A stretch of 64,000 nucleotides of DNA from contig CM053327.1 in the NCBI GenBank assembly GCA_028583605.1, positions 41,740,059-41,804,058 on the forward strand. The letters run 5' to 3'. The DNA comes from Dastarcus helophoroides. Taxonomy: Eukaryota > Arthropoda > Insecta > Coleoptera > Bothrideridae. The number at the start of each line of letters is the position of its first letter. Within the stretch, counting starts at the first letter, position 1. Shown here piece by piece: positions 35,582 to 46,392 of the stretch. Made by a program: the position numbers and the translations under genes. The notes beneath the pieces were generated by a model, which worked only from the letters and a program-made list of their open reading frames with translations, made no database searches and was not told the origin of the DNA.

Positions 35582-35949
35582 AGAGTTTCGCCTCTGGTAT
35601 GGTGGACATACTGAGTTACCGTGCTCTTCTGTCTAAACTTTCTTATCCTTTGTACCAATTTTCATCTCAGAAGAGTTTCGCTTCTGGTATGGTGGACATA
35701 CTGGGTTACCGTGCTCTGATGTTTTGAAATTGGCCTTTTCATTTTTGCATATTCCCTTATATTTCTCTTTATATTTATTGTTTCCTTTCTTTGTTCCTGA
35801 AAAGACCCCCTACGATGGAGGGCGAAACGTCGAACACTTTTAGTAGACACGGTCCAATCCCGGAAGAAGTATATCTTGTACTGACTCTGGTCGTGGAAGC
35901 CTTCGTTACCATAAAATATTACCAATTTTATTCTCTATATTGCCTATGT
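35582..35949 (+). mobile_element. Penelope-like element 3' region with family B terminal repeat
   Basis: Continues the element broken at 34856. A TATGGTGGACATACTG(A/G)GTT segment occurs twice (35598 and 35686), then TTTGTTCCTGAAAAG, CCCTACGATGG, GGGCGAAACGTCGAACAC and the end GGAAGCCTTCGTTACC. The hammerhead-like motif (35792-35836) has CTGAAAA in place of CTGAAGA, so it is probably inactive. The last 35 bp before the hAT end also occur at 28577-28620. Confidence 0.7.
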
Positions 35950-36679
35950 CAGGGGTCGGTAAACCGCGGCTCGCGAGCGGCATGCGACTCCTTCAAAAGA
36001 AAATTGCCCTAAATTCCCCTAAAAAGTAAATAAATAAAAGCTAAAGTGGACAGATACGCAGACACTCATTAAACAAGTGACCTACAGAAGTCGAAATTTC
36101 CAAAAATACTTTTCTAGGAATCTTTACGTTTTACTTAAATTTTGACAAAAAGTTATAACTTCAAGAAGTATTTTTCGAAAATTTTTGATTGAACTGTATT
36201 AACAATTTGAAAAAAAAAACATGAAATTTGAAATTTCCAGAAAAAGAACAACTTGGAGAATCCAAATCTCTAAAAACTATTCTTCTCATAATTTTTACTT
36301 TTTTTTATTTATAAATTTTCTGCAACTTTGAGATTTCGTAAAAAAAGGTGAATTACTATTTGTGAGAAAAAAAATCTAAATTTACAGTAACGGCAAATAT
36401 CAAAATTCAAAATAAAAGCTGAAATTTCCAGAAAAAGCGACGTTTGAGAAAAAGAGATTTCGAAAGAATTGAAAAAAAAAGATACTTCGAAAAACTTGAG
36501 AAAAAGGAAAAGATTTCGAAAAAATTGAGAAAAAGGAAATGAATATGAATTTATCCAAAGGTTTCAATAAAAAAAAACGTAGAATTTCGAGAACAGATTC
36601 AACCCAGAACAAATTAAAAACCTGAAAATTTTAGACAATTTTGAATTTTTTGAAATATAGTAAAATTTCGAAAAGAGAA

Positions 36680-38720
36680 ATTGTAAAAATTAACTGGAAG
36701 CTTAGAAAAAATGGTCGATCTCTAAAAAAGTTGTTCAGTGAATAAGAGGAAAGTCTAATTTTAGGAAGAATTTGATGGAAAAATTTAGAATAGCTCGAAA
36801 TTTCGATAAAAAAATTGCAATTTTCCCGAGAAAGCTAAATTTTCAGAATAAATTTGAAATTTCGTGAACAAGACCAATTAAAAAAACTCCAAATTTTCAG
36901 ATAAATTCGAATTTTGAGAAAATTGGTAAAATACTTTCGAAAGAAAATTCCAATAAAAGTTCGAGAAGTGTTGAACTTTAAGAAAAGGTCAAAATTTTCC
37001 AAAAAAAAGCCAAATTTTGAGAAAACTAGATTTCGAAAAAAAATGGGAAAAATTTAGAGATAAGAAAAATGAATTTGCCCAATCGGGAACAAGGGAGAAA
37101 TTTCAAAAAAATGAATTTATCGAATGTTCTCAAAAAAGGCAAAATTTTAGAAAAAAAAGAGTCAATTTCGACAATAGAAACCTAAAACAAATTTTAAAAC
37201 CTGAAATTTGTAGACAATGTTGAATTTTTTGAATAATTGCAAACTTTCGAAAAGAAAAATTGTAAGAATAAACTGTGAGCTTACAAAAAATTGATGAAAT
37301 TTAAAAAAGTCAAAGTTTTTCAGAGAAGAAAAAAGTCACATTTTCGGAAAAATTTCAAGGAAAAAGTCAAAATTGTAAGAAAAGCTCGAAATTTCGACAT
37401 AAAATTTACAATTTTCCAGAGAAAGTTAAATTTTAAGAATCAATTTAAAATTTCGAAAACAAGACGATTCAAAATAAATCCAAATTTTCAGATAAATTCG
37501 AATTTTGAGAAAATTGGTAAAATACTTTCGAAAGAAAATTCCAAGAAAGGTTCGAGAAGTGTTGAACTTTAAGAAAAGGTCAAAATTCCCAGAAAAAAGC
37601 CAAATTTTGAGAAAACTAGATTTCGAAAAAAAAAAATGGGAAAAATTTAGAGATAAAAAAAATAAATTTGCCCAATCGGGAACAAGGGAGAAATTTCAAA
37701 AAAATGAATTTATCGAAAGTTCTCAAAAAAGGCAAAATTTTAGAAAAAAAACGTCGAATTTCGACAATAGAAACCCAAAACAAATTTTAAAAACCTGAAA
37801 TTTGTAGACAATTTTGCATTTTTTGAATAATTGCAAAGTTTCGAAAAAAAAATTGTAAGAATAAACTGGAGGCTTACAAAAAATTGTTGACATTTAAAAA
37901 AGTCGAAGATTTTCAGAGAAGAAAAAAAAAGTCAAATTTTCGGAAAAATTTCAAGGGTAAAGTCAAAATTGTAAGAAAAGCTCGAAATTTCGACAACAAA
38001 TTTACAATTTTCCAAAGAAAGTTAAATTTTAAGAATCAATTTGAAATTTCGAAAACAAGACAATTTAAAATAAATCCAAATTTTCAGATAAATTCAATTC
38101 GAATTTTGAGAAAATTGGTAAAATACTTTCGAAAGAAAATTCCAAGAAAGGTTCGAGAAGTGTTGAACTTTAAGAAAAGGTCAAAATTTCCCAGAAAGAA
38201 GCCAAATTTCGAGAAAACTATATTTCAAAAAAAAAATGGGAAAAATTTAGAGATAAAAAAAATGAATTTGCCCAATCGGGAACAAGGGAGAAATTTCAAA
38301 AAAAATGAATTTATCGAAATTTCTCAAAAAAGGCAAAATTTAAAAAAAAACCTCGAATTTCGACAATAGAAACTTAAAACAATTTTTAAAACCTGAAATT
38401 TGTAGACAATTTTGAATTTTTTGCAAAATTGCAAACTTTTGAAAAGGAAAATTGTAAGAATAAACTGCAAGCTTACAAAAAATTGATGAAACTTAAAAAA
38501 GTCGAAGTTTTTCAGAGAAGAAAAAAAAGTCAAATTTTCGGAAAAATTTCAAGGGTAAAGTCAAAATTGTAAGAAAAGCTCGAAATTTCGACAACAAATT
38601 TACAATTTTCCAAAGAAAGTTAAATTTTAAGAATCAATTTGAAATTTCGAAAACAAGACGATTTAAAAAAATCCAAATTTTCAGATAAATTTGAATTTTG
38701 AAAAAATGTTTAAAATAATT
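36680..38720 (+). repeat. Tandem repeat, about 595 bp, about 3.3 copies
   Basis: GAGAAAATTGGTAAAATACT recurs at about 36916, 37507 and 38107, and AACAAGGGAGAAATTTCAAA at about 37090, 37679 and 38280. Lies inside the hAT-like element. Lysine-rich open frames here are repeat-derived. Confidence 0.85.
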
Positions 38721-39604
38721 TTCGACAGAAAATTCCAAGACAATTTCGACAAAAACGTTTAACTTTAAAAAAAGTTCAATATTTCCCAGAAAAATTCGAA
38801 TTTTGAGAAAAAGGAAGAGATTTCGAAAAAAAATTGGGAAAAATGAAGAGATTAAAAAAAATGAATTTGTTCAAAGTTCTCAAATAAGGGCAAAATTTCA
38901 GAAAAAGAACGTCGAATTTCGATATTATATTGAAACCTAAAATAAATTTAAAAACCTGAAATTTTTAGGTAAAAGAAATTTTAAAAATAAACTAGAAGCT
39001 TAAAAAAATGTCGGTCTTTAAAAACGTCGAAGTTTTTCAAAGAAGAAGAAAAAAGTCAAATTTTAGGAAAATTTTGAAGGTACAGATCAACACTTTAAGA
39101 AAAGTTCCAAATTTCGATAAAAATTTACAATTTTTCAGGGACAATTAAATTTTAAAAATAAATTTGAAATTTTGAAAATAAGAAGAATTAAATAAAAACT
39201 TCAAATTTTGAGAAAATTGGTGAAATAATTTTGAAAGAAAAGAGAATGTTGATAAAACTTCCAATGTCGAGAAGTGTAACTTTAAAAAATATGAAAATTT
39301 CCCATAGAAAGTGAAATTTTAAAAAAATCAAATTTTTAAATATAAAAATGGATGAATTTCGTTCGAAATAAAAGTTGATATTTCCGGAAAAATCCGAATT
39401 TATAAAAAAAGAGATTTCGAAAAACATGAATTTGTTAAATATTCTCGAAAAAGCAAAACTTTAGAAAAAAAACATCGAATTTGACCATAGATTGAAACCT
39501 AGACAAATTTAAAAACCTGAAATTTTTAGACAAATTTGAATCTTGTGAAAAATTGTAAAATCTCGAAAAGATAAATGTCATACTTTAAAAAGGTCGAAGG
39601 GTTT

Positions 39605-39830
39605 CAGAGAAGAAGAAAGTAAATAATTTGCAATTTTCCGGAGAAAGTTAAATTTTGAGAATAAATTTGCAATTTCGAGAAGACGAATGAAAAAAAAAAC
39701 TTCAAATTTTTAGAAAAATTCGAATTTTGAAGTTTTCTTTTTAATCGTCTTCTCGAAATTTCAAATTTATTCTCAAAATTTAACTTTCTCTGGAAAATTG
39801 CAAATTATTTACTTTCTTCTTATTATTATA
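39605..39830. repeat. Inverted repeat, arms about 95 bp
   Basis: GAAGAAAGTAAATAATTTGC and GAGAAAGTTAAATTTTGAGA in the left arm are matched by their complements at 39770-39830 and 39755-39790; the spacer is about 30 bp. Confidence 0.8.
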
Positions 39831-40668
39831 TTATTATTTTCAAATTTTTAGAAAAATTCGAATATTGAGTAAATTGGTAAAATAATTTCTAAACAAAAAG
39901 GGATGTCGATAAAAATTCCAGTTTCGATAAATTTAAAAAAAAAAGTCAAAATTTCCCAGAGAAAGTCAAATTTTAGGAACAAAATCAAATCTTTAGATAG
40001 TCAAACATTGTGAAAATGGATGAATTTCGTCGATAAAATTGCAGCTTCCAGAAACATAATAAAATGTCGAATTTTCAGTTAAAAGTTGAAATTTCTAAAT
40101 ACACTTAATTTTGCGAAACAGGTCGAAATTTCCAAAAAATAAATAAAAATTTAAATGTTCAGTATAAGTCAATATTGGGGGGAAATGGTGAAATTTGGAG
40201 AAGAACGTAATTTAAAAAGAATAGAAATTTCGAGAGAAAAGTTGCAATTTAGAACAAAGTCAAAAAAATGTAATTTTAGAGAAAAGTCAAATTTAAGAAA
40301 AGATCTAAATTTCGAAAGAAGAAAATTTAAGGAAAAGGCCGAAATCTTCAAAAACTATTTTATTTAACATCTCCAAATTATTACATCACATTTTTACTTT
40401 TTTTATTGAAAAATCGACAAAAGATGAATTTTTGAGAAATAAGTCGAATCTTCCAGTAAGTCGAATTAGAAAAAAGTAAATATTTTCACAGATTGTCGAG
40501 TTTTTAGAAGAAATGAAGATTTAGGAAAAAAACCAAATTTTAGGAACAAAATAGATATTAAAATAGAAGACTAATATAGAGAAGAGCTAAAAAAAGTCGA
40601 ATTTACGAGAAAAAGACAAATTTTTAAATAAAGCTCTAAATTTTGAGAAATAAAAGGTCTTTTGGGTT

Positions 40669-42325
40669 GAATATGTTTTCGGTTGACTACATGAGTTAGA
40701 AGTATCTCGTTGTTCCATATTTTGTCTGATTTATCTGATTTAATTTTGAAATAAAATGTAAAATCAGAAATAAAAATGTGTTGCTCTAAAATTCACGAAA
40801 CCAATTAATTTGGTGCGGTTGGCTCCTTTGGCTTAAAAGTTTGTCGACCCCTGGCCTATATCCTTTGGAAAGTTTCGTGTGTTTAGGAACATCCAGACAA
40901 GAAAAAAACTCTGTTTGTAATATTGTAATGAAATGTAATTATGAAATTTAGAATCTAAGGAAATTTTTTAGAAAGATTTGATAAAGGGAAGCTGCCACGA
41001 TAATGAAGCAAACGGCAGATAAGCGTTCCAGAAATTTCGGCAAACGATCTGCTGGATTTTTCTAGAACCCGGAAACGGGAACTATGAATATGTTTTCGTT
41101 TGACTACATGAGTTAGAAGTGTCTCCCTGTCCCATATTTTGTCTGATTTATCTGATTTAATTCTGAAATAAAATGTAAAATCAGAAATAAAAATTTGTGG
41201 CTCTGAAATTCACGAAACCAATTAATTTAGTGAGGTTGACTCCTTTGGCATTAAAGTTTGTCAACCCCTGGCCTATATCCTTTGGAAAATTTCGTGTGTT
41301 TAGGAACATCCAGACAAGAAAAAAACTCTGTAATATTGTAACGAAATGTAATTATGAAATTTAGAATCTAAGGAAATTTTCTAGAAAGATTTGATAAGGG
41401 GAAGCGGCCGCGATAACGAAGCAAATGACGGATCAGCGTTTCAGAAATTTTGGCAAACGATCTGCTGGATTTTTCTAGAACCCGGAAACGGGAACTATGA
41501 ATATGTTTTCGTTTGACTACATGAGTTAGAAGTGTCTTCCTGTCCCATATTTTGTCTGATTTATCTGATTTAATTCTGAAATAAAATGTAAAATCAAAAA
41601 TAAAAATTTGTGGCCCTGAAATTCACGAAACCAATTAATTTAGTGCGGTTGACTCCTTCGGCTTTAAAGTTTGTCAACCCCTGGCCTATATCCTTTGGAA
41701 AATTTCGTGTGTTTAGGAACATCCAGACAAGAAAAAAACTCTGTAATATTGTAACGAAATGTAATTATGAAATTTAGAATCTAAGGAAATTTTCTAGAAA
41801 GATTTGATAAGGGGAAGCGGCCGCGATAACGAAGCAAATGACGGATCAGCGTTTCAGAAATTTTGGCAAACGATCTGCTGGATTTTTCTAGAACCCGGAA
41901 ACGGGAACTATGAATATGTTTTCGTTTGACTACCTGAGTTAGAAGTGTCTCCCTGTCCCATATTTTGTCTGATTTATCTGATTTAATTCTGAAATAAAAT
42001 GTAAAATCAGAATTAAAAATTTGTGGCTCTGAAATTCACGAAACCAATTAATTTAGTGCGGTTGGCTCCTTTGGCTTAAAAGTTTGTCAACTCCTGGCCT
42101 ATATCCTTTGGAAAATTTCGTGTGTTTAGGAACATCCAGACAAGAAAAAAACTCTGTTTGTAATATTGTAACGAAATGTAATTATGAAATTTAGAATCTA
42201 AGGAAATTTTCTAGAAAGATTTGATAAGGGGAAGCGACCGCGATAATGAAACAAACGGCAGATAAGCGTTTCAGAAATTTTGGCAAACGATCTGCTGGAT
42301 TTTTCTAGAACCCGGAAACGGGAAA
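40669..42325 (+). repeat. Four-copy tandem duplication, about 414 bp, across a hAT end and an LTR
   Basis: Units start at GAATATGTTTTC (40669, 41086, 41499, 41912). Each contains the right-hand 185 bp of the hAT-like element, its flank GCCTATATCCTTTGGAAA, and the first half of the LTR ending CTAGAACCCGGAAACGGGAA. The last unit runs on into the rest of the LTR. Copies 2 and 3 are nearly identical, so the amplification is recent. Confidence 0.9.
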
Positions 42326-42519
42326 TATATAAGGCGGTCGCCTTTCCCTCGAGTTAGTCAGTTAGAGTTGGTGTAGTTAATTAGTGAGTTAGTAGTTAGA
42401 AGTCAATAAGGGAGTTAATTATTCAGTTGTATTGGTCTGAGTTTAGTTTGGAAATAAAGTGGGTACTATTCAACAAGTGTTAATAATCATTCGAACCGAT
42501 AGTTCGCAGCAATATTATC
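42159..42519 (+). mobile_element. Solo LTR (retrotransposon, probably Ty3-type)
   Basis: Begins TGTAATATTG and ends CAATATTA, an LTR-type inverted terminus. A TATATAAGG box at 42327-42335 is followed by TCAGTTAG at 42358-42365 as a likely transcription start, and AATAAA at 42453-42458. No gag-pol follows. Partial copies of its first half lie in the tandem units upstream, and a diverged inverted fragment at 56165-56270. Assignment to Ty3 is by general appearance only. Confidence 0.6.
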
Positions 42520-42789
42520 CCCATTGGATAGTATTATTATTAAATGACCATCCAAGACTCGATTTGTTTTGAACATTAGACAACATTATTGTATCGTATT
42601 TTGATTCCATAAATGTTATGTTCTTTATGCAAAATCGAAAGTTTTCTTCAGGAGTATTGGATGAGTTTTGTCAGAAGTTTGTCATAAGTGGTGATCTATA
42701 GGTGCAGCTAACTTACCTTCTATAAATTTTTTAGCATAAATTACCCTCATTTATTATTTTTCATTTCTTTAAATGAAAGTCTTATGTAA

Positions 42790-42955
42790 AATTGAAATAC
42801 AGAAGTTGTCCCCTGAAACCAAGAAAGATTAAAAACACAACAAAGGTTGCAGGTTGTAGAGCAACCTTTGTTGTGTTTTTAATCTTTCTTGGTTTCAGGA
42901 GGCAAGTTCTGTATTCCAATTTTTAAAGATAACCGAGGACCAGTCCGTTCCATCA
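42790..42955. mobile_element. Penelope-type family A arms as a palindrome
   Basis: GTCCCCTGAAACCAAGAAAG and AACACAACAAAGGTTGC face their complements about 40 bp later; the hammerhead-like centre is missing, leaving an almost perfect hairpin of about 55-bp arms. Ends with AGGACCAGTCCGTTCCATC as in other copies. Confidence 0.65.
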
Positions 42956-44195
42956 AAAAAAGTCTTATGTATACTTCAAAAGATTGTACCAGTTGACCAA
43001 AATAGAAGTAGCTGGTTAAAAAAAGGATGTAATGACTTGAAAAATGTTACCTCATAGTTTAATAACATCAGTTATCTTAAATGCGAAAGTTCATTGACTT
43101 TTCAACAATTGAAGAATTTTATATTTCCTTGGAAAATGCCAAGGATCAGCAATTTTCAAAAGACCTTTATTGGATTTCTAGAGAAGTAGTAAATAGGCAA
43201 ACCATTGTTGTGTAAATGGATTAAAAATTTAAGGTGTGGCTCAAGTGTCATTAGCATCCCCTGACTGTTTTATTATCTCCAAGCCTTGATGGTCACATCA
43301 GGTCATTTCTGGAACTACGCCGACGTTATTATACCAGTAATTTTTCCCTGCAACACACGCAGCGCTATAAAATGAATCATCTTATCGCTGTGTTTTCTCT
43401 CAGAGACGTAAAATTAACACCATAACATTAGAGTTATTTTTATGAACCCAAATGACAAGTGTCTGCCTTCCTGCATGCACGTCAAGTCGTCAAGAAACCG
43501 TGCAACAATAGCGAGTGGGAAAAGGACGGGTATTGTGGGTCATTAACGATAACCATCGCAGCTGACAAGACTCTTTCTCTAAGACAAATGAAGGTGCGAG
43601 CTGACAGCGAGCCCATTTAGTCGGAAAGTCGTAATTATAAGGCGTGGTGATGAAGGATGTAGAACTATTCGGCCCATTTTAGCACCGTTAGATAAACAAG
43701 GACAATTTGCTGCGAGCGAAATTACGATCTGCCAGAAAATTACAGAGTCGAGTTTTTTAATATAATCAAAGATAGTAATTAAGATTAGAGTCGATTAATT
43801 AATAATTATGTGTTATGAGCATTAAGGCTGCTTTTAATTCCTATTATTTGCTCTGGCTTAGAAATATATGCCCTTCAACGGAATACATTTTTGCTTTAAT
43901 GCTGGATCCACATCAATGAAAAGTTGTGTTCTACTTTGAAATTTAAAAAGTATATTTTTCATGCAAAGTCACTTGTGGTCTTAGTCACTTATTTTTGGAT
44001 GTTACACTGCTGAATTCATAGATCTATTGTCAGATCTATGGCTGAATTCATTTGTTGCCCCCTAAACGCTTCAAAAGGAGTTCAAAACCAGTTTAATTGA
44101 TATACGTTGGTATACATTGATATACATATACAGATTGATCTATAAATCTTCAAAACCGAGTCAAGGTTTCTTCTTTGAATGAAATTTCGTTAATT
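42956..44195. other. Single-copy DNA, candidate regulatory
   Basis: No gene or repeat seen. 43240-43760 has balanced composition and no low-complexity phrases, unlike nearly everything else upstream of noc, and includes homeodomain-type TAATTA cores. Possibly conserved regulatory DNA; not testable from one genome. Confidence 0.35.
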
Positions 44196-44338
44196 TTGGT
44201 ACAACGGACTGGTCCTTGGTTATCTTTAAAAATTGAAATATAAATGTTGTCCCCTGAAAACAAGAAAGATTAAAAAACATAACAAAGTTTTCTCTAAAGC
44301 GTTTTGATAGCGAAGCTATAATCTTTAGAGAGATACAA
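44196..44338 (-). mobile_element. Penelope-type family A repeat, degraded
   Basis: ACGGACTGGTCCTTGGTTAT, then GTCCCCTGAAAACAAGAAAG, then CTCTAAAGCG and CTATAATCTTTAGAGAGATA. Core bases are changed (CTAAAGA). Confidence 0.6.
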
Positions 44339-45589
44339 TTAAGATTGAGGCTTTTTTATACAGTTGGTTCTAAATCTCGTCTTCTGGGTTCTAGGTTTTA
44401 AAATTACCCTTAAATTATACATATCATTGAATTTTCAGATGAAATACACAGTCCATAGTCCACACACTTCAGAGATATATACATTGCCGCTTTGTTTAGA
44501 ACCTAGAAGACATTAAAGTAAAAAAATAATTGGTCGAAGGAACGATTTACTAGCGGCGGGAAGTCTAAAGAACTGACCTTATATTACATCCACCCGAATG
44601 TTTAAAAATCCAGAGATAGCTAATAGTCCCGAACAATGGCAGGATGTTTTCAAATTCAAGATAGATGGCAGTCCGATGCCGAATGTTCACTTATAATTCA
44701 AGGAAAACTCCAAAACTGAATTCATTCATTCGAAATTGAGCGGCTGGTTCAAAGACGCGGCCAATAATTGGCTAGAAACGTAGACTGTTTATAAAAAGCT
44801 GCATGGAATAGTATAAATAATTCCCTGCGGTTGTCAATGCGACTGCTGATTTATTGGACGTCTTCGGACAGTGATGGAAATCGCGGCGAATAAACAATCA
44901 AAGAGCCGCAATGCCGCTGCGAATGCCCGTCTGATAATGAGACTCGGCTGGCTCGATACAAAACGTTATCGATAATATCGACATCTGCAATCAAAATCAG
45001 AAGCCACCTAGCATTCGATGCACATTTGAACCATGGGCGCACCTCAGAGAAAACAGCGAATAAGGTTCGACAAAACGTAGTTTAAAACACACGTATTTTG
45101 TGTAGCTTTTTAGAAACACTAAATTTTCAGGTATTTGGGGCGTCAGTACTAAAGAAATAAAAAAATTGTACAAGCGGCGAAGGAAAAATTAAAAACTACT
45201 TTTTATCCTAAGACATTATTCTCAAAGTGTCAACATCACATTTTTTTTTCTTTTCTTTAAATAAACCTAGTTAGTATATATTGCGTACCTCAGTTTGAGT
45301 TGTCTATGCTACAAATAGATAACAATTTATTTTTTTTTAATTGATGGTAAGTCATCGGTGGTAATCGTGGCAAAACGTATTTAGAATGTTGGATCCCCGT
45401 TGCGCAAGCGAGACGTAAACGCCAGAGTGCCACCACTGCTCGATTTTTAGCATAGACTGTCGCGTGGATACAATAATACAAGTCCCCAAGCTGCTTTCTA
45501 GTAGATTTTCTCAGCTGACAACACTGCATACTGATAAAATTTATGCAGCAGTGCTTTAAGCCAAGGTATCCTACCTGGAATATTAAAGC
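44339..45589. other. Mostly single-copy DNA
   Basis: No gene recognised. 44550-45060 has mixed composition. A 135-codon minus frame at 45290-45697 runs through a hAT-like end and shows no recognisable domain, so it is not called. Confidence 0.35.
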
Positions 45590-45815
45590 CAGGGCCGTGC
45601 GGTAGATTTTTTCAGTATGATATAACTCTTCGAAAAATCGTCCCATAAAAGTTTTTTCTTTAAAACAACCATCGACTATCTTTAAAAAACTGCACAAAGT
45701 GCAAATAACATTAAAATGAAACGTTCGTTGTAAGCTTAAATCAACACTATCAACACATATGTAGCAATTATTTCAAAATTTCGATTTTTTTTTAATATCG
45801 TATCCAAATTGATAA
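45590..45815. mobile_element. hAT-like terminus, other side not found
   Basis: CAGGGCCGTGCGGTAGATTT followed by TTTCAGTATGAT matches, inverted, the end at 26272-26310. Only the first 35 bp align; the rest of this element is undefined. Confidence 0.45.
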
Positions 45816-46165
45816 CGAAGGCTTCCACGGCCAGAGTCAGTACAGGATATACTTCTTCCGGGATTGGACCGTGTCAAAGAACTACCAAAAATGTTCGACG
45901 TTTCGCCCACCATCGTAGGGGGCTTCTCAAAGAAGAGTTTCGTCTCTGGTATGGTGGACATACTGAGTTACCGTGCTCTGATGTTTTGAAATTGGCCTTT
46001 TCATTCTTTAATTTTTGCATATTCCCTTATATTTTCCCCTTTTTATTTACTATTTCTTTTCTTTGTTCCTGAAGAAGCCTCCTACGATGGTGGGCGAAAC
46101 GTCGAACACTTTTAATAGTTCTTTGACACGGTCCAATCCCGGAAGAAGTATATCCTGTCTCGTAT
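45816..46165. mobile_element. Penelope-type family B terminal repeats, head to head
   Basis: 45816-45928 is a minus-sense copy (TAACGAAGGCTTCCACGG to CGTAGGGGGCTTCTC). 45929-46163 is a plus-sense copy (TATGGTGGACATACTGAGTT, CCGTGCTCTGATGTTTTG, then the motif listed next, then CCGGAAGAAGTATATCCTG). Inverted terminal repeats around a common junction are typical of Penelope-like insertions. No coding part. Confidence 0.75.
46064..46108 (+). ncRNA. Hammerhead-ribozyme-like motif, family B
   Basis: Plus strand: TGTTC (stem I), CTGAAGA (core), one extra A, GCCTCC-TACGAT-GGTGGGC (stem II, with a bulged T), GAAA, then CG and T (two-pair stem III without loop), C at position 17, and GAACA (stem I). 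TGTTC and GAACA pair fully. Core bases are intact. The sequence is unrelated to family A outside the core, yet the stems are complementary in both. Two other copies (35792-35836, and 45892-45935 minus) have core changes. Confidence 0.55.
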
Positions 46166-46284
46166 GCAAAATGTCGAAATCTGTGTCAAAATTGTCACCT
46201 TCTTCGGGCAATTTAAAATTTGACTTTTTTTCTCAAATTCTCAAAGATTCGACAACGGTTTTTTCTAAGATTTTCTTTTCGAAA

Positions 46285-46392
46285 GTTGAAATACAAATAT
46301 TGTCCCCTGAAACCAAGAAAGATTAAAAAAAACAACAGAGGTTGCTCTAACGCGTTTCGATAGCCCAGCTATCACCTTCAGAGAGATACAAT
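46285..46392 (-). mobile_element. Penelope-type family A repeat
   Basis: TGTCCCCTGAAACCAAGAAA, GGTTGCTCTAACGCGTTTCG, CACCTTCAGAGAGATAC. Near-complete terminal unit. Confidence 0.7.
46345..46385 (-). ncRNA. Hammerhead-ribozyme-like motif, family A, second copy
   Basis: Stem I CTCT/AGAG, stem II GATAGC/GCTATC with TGG loop, GAAA and stem III as in the copy at 24652, all intact. The core reads CTGAAGG (A9 changed to G), which would be expected to impair cleavage. Confidence 0.45.

Larger units (their letters stand above)
35950..40853. mobile_element. hAT-like DNA transposon, non-autonomous, 4.9 kb
   Basis: Left end CAGGGGTCGGTAAACCGCGG, with CTCGCGAGCGGCATGCG next; right end read outward CAGGGGTCGACAAAC. 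Flanked by an 8-bp target duplication, GCCTATGT (35942-35949) and GCCTATAT (40854-40861), one mismatch; 8 bp and CAGGGGTCGGCAAA ends are hAT hallmarks. The interior has no transposase: it is AT-rich phrases such as AATTTCGAAAAAAAGTC. It includes a tandem segment of about 595 bp (36680-38720, about 3.3 copies; CAGAGAAGAAAAAA at 37321, 37914 and 38513) and an inverted repeat at 39605-39830. Confidence 0.75.

Noticed and set aside
36400..38369. Lysine-rich frames of up to 161 codons
   Set aside because: Products of AAA/GAA-rich low-complexity DNA inside a hAT-like element; no start context or homology.
45290..45697. A 135-codon minus-strand frame
   Set aside because: It begins inside a hAT-like terminus, has no recognisable motif and no splice or start support.
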